From an uncultured Alphaproteobacteria bacterium (lineage in GTDB: Bacteria > Pseudomonadota > Alphaproteobacteria > GCA-2731375), in the NCBI GenBank assembly GCA_951812805.1, contig CATOSZ010000002.1, positions 62,001-126,000 of the forward strand: a stretch of 64,000 nt of DNA, written 5' to 3'. How positions within the stretch are numbered: position 1 is the first letter of the stretch; each line of letters begins with the position of its first letter. Positions 46,232 to 56,325 of this stretch are shown here, one piece after another. A program made the position numbers and the translations under genes. Below the pieces are notes generated by a model. That model was not told the DNA's origin. It searched no databases and worked only from the letters and a program-made list of their open reading frames with translations.

Positions 46232-47268
46232 ATGTCCGACACCATCTTCCATCGCACGTTGCTGCCGCTCGGCATCGCCGCCGCACTCGCCCTCGCGGCG
46301 GGCCCGGTACGGGCCGAGACCGAGCTTACCGTCTACACCGCCGTCGAGGCCGAGGATCTCAAACGCTACGCCGCGGCCTTCAACGAGGACCATCCGGACA
46401 TCAAGATCCGCTGGGTTCGCGACTCGACCGGGATCGTCACCAACAAGCTGCTGGCGGAGAAGGACAACCCGCAGGCCGACGTGGTCTGGGGCCTGGCCGC
46501 AACCAGCCTGATGATCATGAAGAACGAAGGCATGCTGGAGGCCTACAAGCCGAAGGGCATCGAGAAGCTGAACGCCAGCTTCCGCGACAAGGAGGATCCG
46601 CCGTTCTGGACCGGCATGGACGCCTGGGTCGCCGCCGTCTGCTACAACACCGTCGAGGGCAAGAAGCACGGCCTGCCCGTGCCGGCGAGCTGGAAGGACC
46701 TGACCAAGCCGGTCTACCAGGGCCATCTCGCCATGCCGAACCCGGGCTCGTCCGGCACTGGCTTCCTCGACGTTTCGAGTTGGCTGCAGATGTTCGGCGA
46801 AGCGGGCGGCTGGCCTTCATGGACGGGCTGCACAAGAACATCCACCACTACACCCATTCCGGTTCCAAGCCCTGCAAGCAGGCAGCCGCCGGCGAGATCC
46901 CGATCGGCATTTCCTTCGCCTTCCGCGGCGCCAAGTCCAAGGCCAAGGGCGCGCCGCTGGAAATCGTGATCCCCTCCGAGGGCATCGGTTGGGATATGGA
47001 GGCGACCGCGATCATCGCCGGCACCGAGAAGCTCGATGCGGCCAAGACCCTGGTCGACTGGTCGATCACCGAGAAGGCGAACAAGCTCTATAACCAGGGT
47101 TATGCCGTCATCGCCATCACGAAACTGGCCAAGCCGGTGAAGCACTTCCCCGCCGGCATCACCGAGGCGATGATCGACAACGACTTCGAATGGGCCGCGA
47201 CGAACAAGGCCAAGATCATCGCCGATTGGACCAAGCGGTACGACTCGAAGTCCGAGCCGAAGAAGTAG
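46232..47268 (+). pseudogene. Periplasmic binding protein of 2-aminoethylphosphonate-type ABC transporter, frameshifted
   Basis: The first frame starts at ATG 46232 with GGGAGG ahead and a signal peptide (MSDTIFHRTLLPLGIAAALALAAGPVRA). Then come TELTVYTAVEAEDLKRYAAAFNEDHPDIKIRW and DVVWGLAATSLMIMKNEG, the pattern of iron(III)/phosphonate binding proteins (PhnS type). After FGEAGGW at about 46812 the sequence continues one frame over with AFMDGLHKNIHHYTHSGSKPCKQAAAGE to the stop at 47268. Adding one base at 46811-46814 restores a protein of about 345 residues. Either a true mutation or a sequencing error. Confidence 0.85.
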
Positions 47269-47288
47269 CAGCGGACCGGCCGCCGCGC

Positions 47289-47321
47289 GGGTCCCTCCCG
47301 GCCTCCGCCGGGCGGGGTCCC
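47289..47321 (+). repeat. Intergenic GC-rich hairpin
   Basis: GGGTCCCTCCCGGC (47289-47302) pairs imperfectly with GCCGGGCGGGGTCCC (47307-47321). It lies between the binding protein and ATPase genes. Such hairpins often raise the level of the binding protein transcript relative to the membrane parts. No T run follows, so it is not a clear terminator. Confidence 0.4.
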
Positions 47322-47342
47322 GACGCGGCGGGCCCGCCTGCC

Positions 47343-47694
47343 ATGACCGCGGTTCACGACGACAGCGCGCCCGGCGCGCGGCCTCATCTGACGATCACCG
47401 ACCTGTCGAAATCGTTCGGCCGCTTCGTCGCGCTTTCCGGGATCTCGTTCGACATCGCCGAGGGCGAGTTCGTCTGCTTCCTCGGGCCGTCGGGCTGCGG
47501 CAAGACGACGCTGCTGCGCGCCATCGCCGGCCTGGAGGTCCAGTCCAGCGGGCGCATCGAACTCGCGGGCCGCGATATCTCCCGCCTGCCACCGGCGGAG
47601 CGGGACTTCGGCATCGTCTTCCAGTCCTACGCCCTGTTTCCCAACCTGACCGTGGTGCGCAACATCGCCTACGGCCTGGAGAACCGGAAACTAG
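47343..47694 (+). pseudogene. ABC transporter ATPase (PhnT type), 5' part, split by IS1182 copy B
   Basis: From ATG 47343 the protein reads [51 protein letters not shown], with Walker A, and [30 protein letters not shown] with the Q-loop. The element starts at 47695. Removing it and one CTAG joins RKL to [18 protein letters not shown] in frame, so the ancestral gene was intact until the insertion. The signature, Walker B and H-loop are all in the 3' part, so the 5' part cannot work alone. Confidence 0.92.
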
Positions 47695-49238
47695 CAGCCT
47701 GTCGGACTCGGGCATGCAAGGATTGGTAAGATTGGCTTGGCGGGCGTCGATGTCATGGATTTACCCCCATGAAGTTGCGAACGCGGGTTGGCCCGCCCGT
47801 TCAGGCGTGGCTGAGGACGAACATCCGCTTGATGTTCCAGGAGAGCGTGGCCAAGGTCCATTCCCCCTTCGCCTTGTCGAGGCCGCGCAGGCTGAACTGA
47901 CGCAAGCCCATCACCGATTTGATGATGCCGAACACCGGCTCCGGCGTCTGCTTGCGAAGCGCGTAGAGCGCCCGGCCCTCGGGTGTGGCCAGGCGATGGC
48001 ACATCGCCTCGAGCGGCGTCGGATCCTCGGGCGCTGGCGGCGCCTCGGCGAAGCGGTCCCGCCAGGAAAGATGGTGGTGCTCCCGGCCGAGCGCGATCAG
48101 CGGCGCGATCTCCGCTTCCCCGCAGGCCTCGACGTTGGCCTGGCTGAAGTAGCCGCTGTCCGCCAACAGGGTCTCGACCTCGCCAAGCCCGTCCGGCAGG
48201 CCGGCGAGTGCTTCGAGCGTCGGTTCGATCTGCTGCTTGTCGTTCGCCGCCTGCACCACGTCGGCGCTGACCACCAGCAGGCTGCCGGCGGCCACCGCAG
48301 CCTGGGCGTTGTAGCACTGCTCGAAGCCGCCGCCGGCCACCGGCATGATGCGCGAGTCCGGGTCCGTCAGGTTGACCTGGTCCTTCGCCCGTGGCCCCGG
48401 CTCCGGCGGCTTCGGTGGCCGCCCGCCCGGCTTGCGGCCGGTCCGCGTTTCCTTCGCCTCGCGGGCTGCCAGCTTCTCTTCGTACTCCGCCTGCTCCCGC
48501 GCATGACGCTCGGCCGCCCGCGCCTCGATCTCCGCCTTCGCCGCGGCGATCGCCGCCAGCCGGTCCTCGCGCCGTGCCAGCTCCTCCGGCACGCTCATGC
48601 CGTCGGGAACCTCGGACCGGTCCGCCGCTTCCGCCAACGCCATCAACTCCGCCACCTCGGCCCGCAGCCGGGCTTCGATCTCGCCCGCACGCTGCCACGA
48701 CAGGGCGCTGTGCCGGCTCGCGTCGGCATGGATCTTCGTCCCGTCCAGCGCCACCGTGCCCAGTTGCAGCATGCCGGCCTGCCGCGCCAGCAGCAGAACC
48801 TGCACGAACAGCCCCTCGATCAGCGGCAGGAAGCGACGGCGGAACGTGGCGATCGTGTCGTGGTCGGGGTGGTCGTTTGCCGCGATGAAGCGGAAGGCCA
48901 CCGAATCATAGCTCGCCCGCTCCAGCTTCCGGCTGGAATGCACCCCCGTCGCGTAGCCGTAGATCAGCAGGCCCAGCAGGACGCTCGGGTGATGCGCCGC
49001 CGAGCCCGAACCACGATAGGCCTTCACGAACGCAGAGAGATCCAGCTGCTCCAGCACATCGACCACGAAGCGCGCCAGATGACGATCAGGCAGCCATTCG
49101 TCCACCGAAGGCGGCAGAAGATAGCTGGTCTCCCGGTCAACCTGTCGAAAGTTGCTCATCACAAAATCACCGCGCAGGAGAGAATCAGACCGTGACAGTG
49201 AATCTCATCTCGAAACTCGGCTCAAGTCCGACAGGCTG
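47695..49238 (-). mobile_element. IS1182-family insertion sequence, copy B
   Basis: Copy B is 1544 bp with CAGCCTGTCGGACT ends and CTAG on both sides (47691-47694, 49239-49242). It is in the same orientation as copy A, and the 10.7 kb between the copies holds the whole pur operon. The insertion within an ABC ATPase gene proves the 4-bp duplication, because deletion of the element plus one CTAG restores the reading frame. Confidence 0.95.
47801..49162 (-). CDS. IS1182-family transposase, copy B
   Basis: Identical to the 453-residue transposase at 35592-36953 and intact. The single base difference between the two element copies lies outside the gene, so the protein is unchanged. Confidence 0.95.
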   Translation of the reverse strand: MMSNFRQVDRETSYLLPPSVDEWLPDRHLARFVVDVLEQLDLSAFVKAYRGSGSAAHHPSVLLGLLIYGYATGVHSSRKLERASYDSVAFRFIAANDHPDHDTIATFRRRFLPLIEGLFVQVLLLARQAGMLQLGTVALDGTKIHADASRHSALSWQRAGEIEARLRAEVAELMALAEAADRSEVPDGMSVPEELARREDRLAAIAAAKAEIEARAAERHAREQAEYEEKLAAREAKETRTGRKPGGRPPKPPEPGPRAKDQVNLTDPDSRIMPVAGGGFEQCYNAQAAVAAGSLLVVSADVVQAANDKQQIEPTLEALAGLPDGLGEVETLLADSGYFSQANVEACGEAEIAPLIALGREHHHLSWRDRFAEAPPAPEDPTPLEAMCHRLATPEGRALYALRKQTPEPVFGIIKSVMGLRQFSLRGLDKAKGEWTLATLSWNIKRMFVLSHA

Positions 49239-49997
49239 CTAGGCCGCGGCGCCGTCGCGGCCCGGGTCGACGAACTGCTCGCCCTGGTCGGACTCGGTGA
49301 TCAGGGCGGCAAGTATCCAGCGCAGCTGTCCGGCGGCCAGCAGCAGCGCGTGGCGCTCGCCCGCGCCATCGCCACGTCGCCCGGCCTGTTGTTGCTGGAC
49401 GAGCCGCTCTCGGCGCTCGACGCCAAGGTCCGCGCCCGCCTGCGTCATGAAATCAAGGAGTTGCAGCGCACGCTCGGTGTCACCACCGTCATGGTGACCC
49501 ATGACCAGGAAGAGGCGTTGACCATGGCCGACCGGATCGTGGTGATGAACGCCGGCGTGATCGACCAGATCGGCACGCCGCACGAAATCTATCTGCACCC
49601 GGCGACGCCCTTCGTCGCCGATTTCATCGGCTCGATGAACTTCCTCGACGCCATCGTGGCCGACTCCGGGCGGGCCCGGATCGGCGACGCAGACCTCGCC
49701 GCCGACCTCGAAGGCCACGCCGTCGGGGGCGCCGTCGTCCTGGCCCTTCGCCCGGAAGAGGTTCGCATCGCCGCCGACGGGGTGAACGGTTTCGAGGCGG
49801 CGGTGATCGGCGTCGAGTTCCTGGGCGCCTTCGTGCGCGCCGAACTGCGCATCGCCGCGCTCGGCGACCAGACGCTGCATGCCGACATCGCCGTCGAACA
49901 AAGCGGGCGGCAGGGCATCGAGGCCGGCCAACATCTCGCGATCGCCTTGCCGCGCGAGCATCTGCGCGCCTTCACGACGAGACCCGGCGATGGCTGA
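49239..49997 (+). pseudogene. ABC transporter ATPase (PhnT type), 3' part
   Basis: The fragment starts at the right CTAG and reads [44 protein letters not shown] (signature), [16 protein letters not shown] (Walker B), [23 protein letters not shown] (H-loop) and a TOBE-like C-terminal region ([33 protein letters not shown]). Without Walker A it cannot bind ATP. The stop overlaps the permease start by 8 bases. Confidence 0.92.
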
Positions 49998-52002
49998 GGC
50001 GACGGCCGTCGCGCGTGGCGGGGTTCGGCTGAAGCTGTCGCGCGACGATTGGATCATGCGTGCCTTCATGGGCGTCATCGGGCTCTACCTGCTCGTCGCC
50101 CTGGCCTTCCCGCTCTATGCGATGCTGTCGAAATCGCTGCAGACCTATCATTTCGACCTGACCGACATCGAGATCGAGGCCGACGACGGCGCGGGCTGGA
50201 TGTCCAAGGGCGGCGTGCGCGAGCTGGCGATCGCCAAGGGCAAACTCGATCCCGAGGATGGCGCCATCACCGCCAATCACCGGCTGAGTGCCGCTTCCGT
50301 CATGCCGGGCTTTTCGTTCCGCGCGACCACCCGTTACCGGGTTCGCAACGCGGCGCCCGGCGGGGCCGGCTTCATCGCCAAGGGCCGAATCATCGAGGAT
50401 CTCGAATGGCGCGAGTTCACGAGCCGCGAGCTGCGCCGCGTCCTTTTGCGCCCGGTCCGATCGACTGGGTTCGGTAACTTCGAGACCTATTTCTCGACGC
50501 CGGCGCTGTTCCGCTCCATCCAGAACAGCATCACCGTCGCGGCGATCAGCACGCTCATCACCGTGACCTTGGCGTTCCTCTTCGCCTACGCCCTGGTGCG
50601 CAGCTGTATGCCGTTCAAGGCCGGCTTCCGCGCCATCGCCATGGTGCCGATCCTGGTGCCGTCCCTGCTGCCGGGTATCGCGCTGGTCTACCTCTTCGGC
50701 AAGCAGGGGATGATCACCGGCCTGCTGCTCGGCAACGATATCTACGGGCCGATCGGCATCGTCATCTCCGAGGTCTTCTATACCTTTCCCCACGCGCTGA
50801 TCATCATCACCACGGCGCTGTCCATCGCCGACGCCCGGCTCTACGAGGCCGCGACCGTGCTCGGCACCGGCAAGCCGCGGATCTTCCTCACCGTTACCCT
50901 GCCGGGCGCCCGCTACGGCCTGATCTCGGCCGCCTTCGTCGTCTTCACCCTGGTCATCACCGATTTCGGCGCGCCCAAGGTTATCGGCGGGCAGTACAAC
51001 GTGCTGGCGGTCGATATCTACAAGCAGGTCGTCGGGCAGCAGAACTTCCAGATGGGCGCGGTGGTCAGCGTCATTCTGCTGGTGCCGGCGATCGCTGCCT
51101 TCACCGTCGACCGCATCGTGCAACGCCGCCAGGTCGCCCTGCTATCGGCCCGGGCCGTCGCCTACGAGCCGCGCCCCAGCCGGCGCTTCGATGCGAGCAT
51201 GGCGCTCTATTGCGCGGCGATCTCGGTCTTCATCCTCGGCATGCTGGCCGTCTGCCAGTTTGCTGCGCTGATCAAGTTCTGGCCCTACGACCTTTCCCTC
51301 GGTTTCACCAACTACGACTTCGACGTGATGGACGGCGGCGGTTGGGAGAGTTTCTGGAACTCGATCCGGATGGCGCTCTACACGGCCGTGTTCGGCACGG
51401 TCATGGTCTTCACCGGGGCTTACATGATCGAGAAGGGCCGCGGCTTTCGGGCCGGGCGGGGGCTCTTCCAGCTGCTGGCGATGATGCCGATGGCGGTGCC
51501 GGGCCTGGTTCTGGGCCTCGCCTACATCTTCTTCTTCAACGATCCCGACAACCCGCTGAACTTCATCTACGGGACGATGGGGATCCTGGTGATCTGCACC
51601 ATCACCCATTTCTACACCGTCGCGCATCTGACCGCGCTGACGGCGTTGAAGCAGATGGACATCGAGTTCGAGTATGTCTCGCAATCCTTGAAGCAACCCT
51701 TCCACAAGATGCTCACGCGGGTCACGGTGCCGGTCTGCCTGCCGGCGATCCTCGATATTTCGATCTATCTTTTCGTCAACGCGATGACGACGGTCTCGGC
51801 CGTGGTCTTTCTCTATTCACCCGATACGACGCTCGCCTCGGTCGCCGTGCTCAACATGGACGATGCCGGCGACATCGCGCCGGCGGCGGCCATGGGCATG
51901 GTCATCTTCTACACCAACGCCCTCGTCCGTCTGGCGCATGGCTTCCTCTCGCGCCATGTGCTGATCCGCACCCAGTCCTGGCGACAGCGACAGGTGGATT
52001 GA
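49990..52002 (+). CDS. ABC transporter permease, fused double permease (PhnU type)
   Basis: The 670-residue membrane protein has two permease units. Unit one has a long extracytoplasmic insert after the first helix (about residues 45-160) and then helices with [22 protein letters not shown] (EAA loop). Unit two starts near residue 405 and ends with a second EAA-like loop, [22 protein letters not shown]. This layout matches the putative 2-aminoethylphosphonate permease of the PhnSTU operons. The gene is intact, but its binding protein and ATPase are both damaged, so transport is probably lost unless other subunits replace them. Confidence 0.88.
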   Translation: MAEATAVARGGVRLKLSRDDWIMRAFMGVIGLYLLVALAFPLYAMLSKSLQTYHFDLTDIEIEADDGAGWMSKGGVRELAIAKGKLDPEDGAITANHRLSAASVMPGFSFRATTRYRVRNAAPGGAGFIAKGRIIEDLEWREFTSRELRRVLLRPVRSTGFGNFETYFSTPALFRSIQNSITVAAISTLITVTLAFLFAYALVRSCMPFKAGFRAIAMVPILVPSLLPGIALVYLFGKQGMITGLLLGNDIYGPIGIVISEVFYTFPHALIIITTALSIADARLYEAATVLGTGKPRIFLTVTLPGARYGLISAAFVVFTLVITDFGAPKVIGGQYNVLAVDIYKQVVGQQNFQMGAVVSVILLVPAIAAFTVDRIVQRRQVALLSARAVAYEPRPSRRFDASMALYCAAISVFILGMLAVCQFAALIKFWPYDLSLGFTNYDFDVMDGGGWESFWNSIRMALYTAVFGTVMVFTGAYMIEKGRGFRAGRGLFQLLAMMPMAVPGLVLGLAYIFFFNDPDNPLNFIYGTMGILVICTITHFYTVAHLTALTALKQMDIEFEYVSQSLKQPFHKMLTRVTVPVCLPAILDISIYLFVNAMTTVSAVVFLYSPDTTLASVAVLNMDDAGDIAPAAAMGMVIFYTNALVRLAHGFLSRHVLIRTQSWRQRQVD

Positions 52003-52032
52003 CCGCGCGGCGGCGATCCCGATTGTGAAGAT

Positions 52033-52602
52033 CTACTGCGCGCCCGCGCGGCGAAGTGTACTGACGATGGCGTTGCGGCGGCGGTCGCGAGCGTGGTCCA
52101 TGGCGGTGCGGCCGGTGTAGTCCGTCAAACTCAGATCGGCACCGGCGCGCAGCAGGCGGCGGACCAGGTTCAAGCGGCCTTCCACCACGGCGCGCATCAT
52201 CGGCGTTTCGCCGTCGCCGTTCTCCACGTCGACGGCGGCGCCCGCGTCCAGCAGGAGGTCGGCGATCTCGTCGTAACCGCGCTCCGCCGCGTAGTGCAGG
52301 GCGGTATTGCCGCGTTTGTCGTCGAGGGTGACGGAGGCTTTCTCGGCCAGCAGGATTTCCACGATCTCCAGATCGTCGCGCAGCGTAGCGAGGACCAGGG
52401 CGCTGCGCTTCTGCTTGTCCCGGCTGTTGACGTTGGCGTGATTGAGGATACGGGTGCGCACCAGCTTCACGTCGCCCTGCGCCACCGCCTCCAGGAAGGT
52501 GACTTCACGAACGGCGGTGCCGATGCCGTCGCTCGAGTCCTGGGCCCGGGCGGGCGCGACGGCCGCGACCAGGGCGAAAATGGCGATCAGGACCGCGCGC
52601 AT
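52033..52602 (-). CDS. Exported ankyrin repeat protein
   Basis: The 189-residue protein begins MRAVLIAIFALVAAVAPARA, a signal peptide with an ARA cut site, so it acts in the periplasm. Four ankyrin repeats follow: QKRSALVLATLRDDLEIVEILLAE, KRGNTALHYAAERGYDEIADLLLDAGA, DGETPMMRAVVEGRLNLVRRLLRAGA and YTGRTAMDHARDRRRNAIV. Ankyrin repeats mediate protein binding; the partner is unknown. ATG 52602 is chosen because earlier starts add residues ahead of the signal peptide. It is divergent from the SCO1 gene, 140 bases between starts. Confidence 0.88.
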   Translation of the reverse strand: MRAVLIAIFALVAAVAPARAQDSSDGIGTAVREVTFLEAVAQGDVKLVRTRILNHANVNSRDKQKRSALVLATLRDDLEIVEILLAEKASVTLDDKRGNTALHYAAERGYDEIADLLLDAGAAVDVENGDGETPMMRAVVEGRLNLVRRLLRAGADLSLTDYTGRTAMDHARDRRRNAIVSTLRRAGAQ

Positions 52603-52741
52603 GATCGATCGTCTCCCTCTCAATGCCCCACGCATCCTGATGTAGCGTGCCGGCGGCTTCGGAACAAGGTTTCGCGAGGGCGCTGTCATGGCGCTGGCGA
52701 AGCCGGCCGGGCTTCACTACAAAGGAGACCAGGAGGCCACC

Positions 52742-53323
52742 ATGGACGCGCGCCGCATCTCCCTCGCCATTGCCCTGCTCGCCGTCGTCGTCGCGACTAC
52801 GATCAGCGCCTATTCCTTCATTGCCCGCGACGAAAACGGCGTCGCGGCGATCGGCGGCGACTTCCTCCTGACCGATCATACGGGACGTGAAGTGCGAACC
52901 CGGGATTTTGCCGGCCGCCATATGCTGGTCTACTTCGGCTACACCTTCTGCCCCGATATCTGCCCGACCGAGCTGCAGAGCATGAGCCTGGCGCTGGATG
53001 CACTCGGCGACGAGGCCCGGGCGGTCCGCCCGGTTTTCATCACCATCGATCCGAAGCGCGACACCGTGCCGGTCCTCGATACCTACCGCCGCCACTTCCA
53101 TCCCGATCTGGTCGCCCTCACCGGATCCGGCGAACGGATCAATGCCGCCGCCAAGGCCTACCGCGTCTATTTCGCCAAGGGGGTGGACGACGGCAGCGGC
53201 GATTATCTGATGGAACACAGCTCCATCGTCTTTCTGATGGGCCCGGACGGGCGCTACATCCGCCATTTCGGCGCGAATACCCCACCCGAGGTCATGGCCG
53301 CGGGAATCCGCGACGTTCTCTAA
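52742..53323 (+). CDS. SCO1/SenC family copper chaperone
   Basis: SCO proteins deliver copper to the CuA site of cytochrome c oxidase. The 193-residue protein has an N-terminal membrane anchor (ISLAIALLAVVVATTISAYSFIA), then a thioredoxin-like domain with the copper-binding CPDIC motif in YFGYTFCPDICPTELQSM and the third ligand His in YLMEHSSIVFLMGPDG. FITIDPKRDTVPVLDTY fits the family. ATG 52742 follows GGAGACCAGGAGG. It is convergent with the thioesterase gene; their stops overlap by a few bases. Confidence 0.95.
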   Translation: MDARRISLAIALLAVVVATTISAYSFIARDENGVAAIGGDFLLTDHTGREVRTRDFAGRHMLVYFGYTFCPDICPTELQSMSLALDALGDEARAVRPVFITIDPKRDTVPVLDTYRRHFHPDLVALTGSGERINAAAKAYRVYFAKGVDDGSGDYLMEHSSIVFLMGPDGRYIRHFGANTPPEVMAAGIRDVL

Positions 53324-53820
53324 TCCGCTTCGAACACGAGGCAGGTGGTGCTGGCATGGGCCAGCAGCCTGTCGTCGGGATCGAACAGGTGCGCTTCGGC
53401 GGTGGCGGTTTGCCGGCCGGCGTGGCGAATTTCGGCGATGGCCGCCAGTTCGCCCGTGTCGAAGCGGACGGCACGGACGTAATTCACCTTGATTTCCAAT
53501 GTCGTATAGAGACGGCCCGCGGGCAGCATCGAATGCACCACGCTGCCGAGTGCGGCATCGAGGATCGAGGCGGTCCAGCCGCCCTGGACGGAACCGACGG
53601 CGTTGGCATGGTCTTCGCCCGGCGTCCCGCGATAGACCACCCGGCCGCGGCGCACCTCGGTCAGGCGAAAGCGGTTGACCACGGTGATGGGCGGTGGCGG
53701 CAGCTGGCCGTCGCGTTCCGCCTCCAGATAGGCGAGGCCGTCGAGTTTGCCGAGACGATCCCAGGCGGGACGCGGATCCCGCCAGCCATAGGCACGCCGG
53801 CGCGAGGGCGCGTCGCTCAC
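53320..53820 (-). CDS. PaaI-family thioesterase
   Basis: The 166-residue hotdog-fold protein starts with GTG at 53820 in a GTGA overlap with the thiD stop. It shows GTPEDHANAVGSVQGGWTASILDAALGSVVHSMLPAG (the acidic and Gly active-site region) and LEIKVNYVRAVRFDTGELAAIAEIRHAGRQTATAEAHLFD. The family hydrolyses acyl-CoA thioesters, often phenylacetyl-CoA type. The coupling to thiD is tight in sequence but has no clear biochemical sense. Confidence 0.87.
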   Translation of the reverse strand: MSDAPSRRRAYGWRDPRPAWDRLGKLDGLAYLEAERDGQLPPPPITVVNRFRLTEVRRGRVVYRGTPGEDHANAVGSVQGGWTASILDAALGSVVHSMLPAGRLYTTLEIKVNYVRAVRFDTGELAAIAEIRHAGRQTATAEAHLFDPDDRLLAHASTTCLVFEAD

Positions 53821-54617
53821 GGGGTTTCGGGGATCGTGTGGGCGTGGTCGACCGGTCCATGGCCGGCGCCGAAGCCGGGTGCGGACAGGATCGCCCGGTG
53901 GACATAGTCGCCGGCGCGGCCGACCGCGCTCGCCATGTCGAGGCCCTGGGCCAGGCCGCAGGCGATCGCCGAGGCCAGCGTGCAGCCGGTGCCGTGGGTG
54001 TTGCGGGTTTCGATCCGCTCGCTCTCGAAGCGGGTAACGCCATCGGCGGTGATCAACAGGTTGGCGAGACGGTCGCCGGTCATGTGCCCGCCCTTCATCA
54101 ACACCGCCGCCGGCCCCCGGGCCCGGAGCGCCTGGCCGACGTCGACCATGTCCGCCTCGTCGCGGATCGTGGCACCCGCCAGGATCTCCGCCTCCGGCAC
54201 GTTCGGCGTCAGCAGGCGGGCCTTGGGCAGCAGACGGCGGGCCAGCACCTCCATGGTGTCTTCGTTCAGCAGCCGGGCGCCGCCCTTGGCGACCATCACC
54301 GGATCCATGACCAGGGACAGTCCCTCGCCCTCCGCCTCCAGGGCGTCGGCGACGACATCCAGGATTTCGACGCGATGCAGCATCCCGGTCTTCAGGCAAT
54401 CGGCGCCGATATCGGCCAGTACCACTTGGATCTGCTTGCGGACGAAGTCGGGGGGAATTTCGTGGATGGCATGGACGTCGCGGGTGTCCTGGGCGGTGAG
54501 CGCGGTGATCGCCGTCGCGGCGTAACCACGAAGCGCCGTCACCGCCTTGATGTCCGCCTGGATGCCGGCGCCACCGCCGGAATCACTGCCCGCGACGATC
54601 AGCACACGGCCTTTCAA
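53817..54617 (-). CDS. thiD: HMP kinase / HMP-phosphate kinase
   Basis: ThiD phosphorylates hydroxymethylpyrimidine and its phosphate for thiamine synthesis. The 266-residue ribokinase-fold protein has [71 protein letters not shown] and the ATP-binding [20 protein letters not shown]. The start is taken as TTG 54617, whose TTGA overlaps the glmM stop; a GTG four codons later is also possible. Translational coupling to glmM is likely. Confidence 0.93.
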   Translation of the reverse strand: MKGRVLIVAGSDSGGGAGIQADIKAVTALRGYAATAITALTAQDTRDVHAIHEIPPDFVRKQIQVVLADIGADCLKTGMLHRVEILDVVADALEAEGEGLSLVMDPVMVAKGGARLLNEDTMEVLARRLLPKARLLTPNVPEAEILAGATIRDEADMVDVGQALRARGPAAVLMKGGHMTGDRLANLLITADGVTRFESERIETRNTHGTGCTLASAIACGLAQGLDMASAVGRAGDYVHRAILSAPGFGAGHGPVDHAHTIPETP

Positions 54618-55975
54618 CGGGCAGCCTCCAGCATGGCGACCTGTTCGATGAGACCCGCCAGTTCCTCGACGATGTTGACGACCTCGTCCTCGTCCTCGCC
54701 TTCGCCCATGACGCGGATCAGCGGCTCGGTGCCGGAGGGACGGATGACCAGCCGACCCCGCGCACCGAGCGCCTTCTGGCAGCTGGTGATGGCGCGCTGC
54801 ACGCCCGCATCCTCCAGGGGAGAGCGGCCGGCATAGCGGACGTTCTTCAAGATCTGCGGCATCAACTCGAAGCGGGCGCAGACCTCGCTCATCGGGCGGT
54901 CCATGTCGACCATCAATGCCAGGACCTGCAGGGCCGCTACCAGGCCGTCGCCGGTCGTGCCGAAGTCCGACAACACGATGTGACCCGACTGTTCGCCGCC
55001 GAGGTTGAGATCGTGCCGGCGCATGTACTCGACCACATAGCGGTCGCCGACCTGGGTGCGGTGCAGGTGCAGCCCCCGGCCCTCGAGGTGCTTTTCGAGG
55101 CCGAGGTTCGACATCACCGTCGCGACCACGCCGTCGCCGCGCAAACGCTCGGCGTCCTGCCAACGCTCGGCGATGGCGGCCATGACCTGGTCGCCGTCGA
55201 TGACCTGGCCGTGTTCGTCCACCAGGATCACGCGGTCGGCGTCGCCGTCCAGCGCGATACCGACGTCGGCCCCGTGGGTCACCACCTGGGCGCGGAGAAC
55301 CTCGGGATCGGTCGATCCGCTCTTATGGTTGATGTTGCGCCCGTTGGGCGTCACCGCGACCGGGATCACTTCGGCCTCGAGCTCCCACAGCACCGTCGGG
55401 GCCACCTTGTAGGCGGCGCCGTTGGCGCAGTCGACGACGACCTTCAAGCCGTCGAGCCGTCGATTGGAGGGAAAGCTGCGCTTGACGAATTCGGTATAGC
55501 GCCCCATGGCATCGTCCAGGCGGCGGACCTGGCCGACGGCCTCCGGCGGTACCGCCGGTGCCTGGTCGGCCTGCTGGATGCCCCGCTCGATCTCCAACTC
55601 GATCACGTCGGAAAGTTTGTAGCCATCCGGGCCGAACAGCTTGATGCCGTTGTCCTGGTAGGGGTTGTGCGAGGCGGACAGCATGACGCCGAGATCGGCG
55701 CGCAGACTTTGCGTCAACATGGCCACCGCCGGCGTCGGCATCGGGCCGAGCAGGAAGACATCCATGCCGACGGCCGCGAAGCCGGACGTCATCGCCGCCT
55801 CCAGCATATAACCGGACAGGCGGGTGTCCTTGCCGATGACCACACGATGGCGATGGGCCCCGCGGGTGAAATGGCGACCGGCGGCCATGCCGACGGCCAG
55901 CGCCACCTCCACCGTCATGGGGAAGCTGTTGGTCCGGCCACGGATGCCGTCCGTGCCGAAGTATTTACGTTGCAT
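54614..55975 (-). CDS. glmM: Phosphoglucosamine mutase
   Basis: GlmM converts glucosamine-6-phosphate to glucosamine-1-phosphate for peptidoglycan and LPS. The 453-residue protein begins [21 protein letters not shown]. The phospho-serine loop is [21 protein letters not shown] (near residue 102), the metal loop is [18 protein letters not shown] (near 240), and the sugar loop is [17 protein letters not shown]. The phosphate loop near the C-terminus is [18 protein letters not shown]. It normally follows folP in a ftsH-folP-glmM cluster; here a palindromic element lies between them. Confidence 0.97.
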   Translation of the reverse strand: MQRKYFGTDGIRGRTNSFPMTVEVALAVGMAAGRHFTRGAHRHRVVIGKDTRLSGYMLEAAMTSGFAAVGMDVFLLGPMPTPAVAMLTQSLRADLGVMLSASHNPYQDNGIKLFGPDGYKLSDVIELEIERGIQQADQAPAVPPEAVGQVRRLDDAMGRYTEFVKRSFPSNRRLDGLKVVVDCANGAAYKVAPTVLWELEAEVIPVAVTPNGRNINHKSGSTDPEVLRAQVVTHGADVGIALDGDADRVILVDEHGQVIDGDQVMAAIAERWQDAERLRGDGVVATVMSNLGLEKHLEGRGLHLHRTQVGDRYVVEYMRRHDLNLGGEQSGHIVLSDFGTTGDGLVAALQVLALMVDMDRPMSEVCARFELMPQILKNVRYAGRSPLEDAGVQRAITSCQKALGARGRLVIRPSGTEPLIRVMGEGEDEDEVVNIVEELAGLIEQVAMLEAAR

Positions 55976-56052
55976 GGGTTTAAGCGGCCTTTAAGTGTCT
56001 GCCTCCCAAGGAAAAATCTATCACCGGGGTGGATTTACGGCAATACCTAAGC
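55976..56052. other. glmM upstream spacer
   Basis: 77 bases between the glmM start and the palindromic element. It contains no ORF and no promoter I can support strongly. Confidence 0.4.
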
Positions 56053-56325
56053 CTAGCCCGCATTTCTCACACCCTCCATGGCCTCAGTCGACCTGGGCCG
56101 AGTCGATTCGGCGAGGTGCGGGCCCGAAATCGTAGCGGGGCTACGTCGAGGGACCGCGCCTCGCCGAGCGGGCCGGCCCAGGTCGACCCTTCGGGCGGCG
56201 CTGTCGACCCGACAGGGGGCGTCGCACTGCTTGTACGATGAACCACATCGAACGGCGCAGTGCTCCTTCCCTGTCGGGCCGACAGCGCCGCTGAGGCCGT
56301 GGAGGGTGTGAGAAATGCGGGCTAG
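56053..56325. mobile_element. Branched palindromic intergenic element (MITE-like)
   Basis: Outer arms 56053-56087 and 56291-56325 are inverted copies (34 of 35 identical) starting CTAGCCCGCATTTCTCACAC. Inside are two further stems: A, 56088-56116 with 56158-56186 (13 bp plus 9 bp around a bulge), and B, 56195-56217 with 56269-56291, topped by GCACTGC/GCAGTGC (56224-56230, 56257-56263). The whole folds as a three-way branched cruciform with no credible ORF. The terminal CTAG is palindromic and may be the target duplication. Its right end provides the TAG stop of folP. Confidence 0.75.

Noticed and set aside
46805..46820. Programmed frameshift in the binding protein gene
   Set aside because: No slippery heptamer or downstream stimulatory structure is visible at GGCTGGCC, and this protein family does not use recoding. 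A mutation or sequencing error is simpler.
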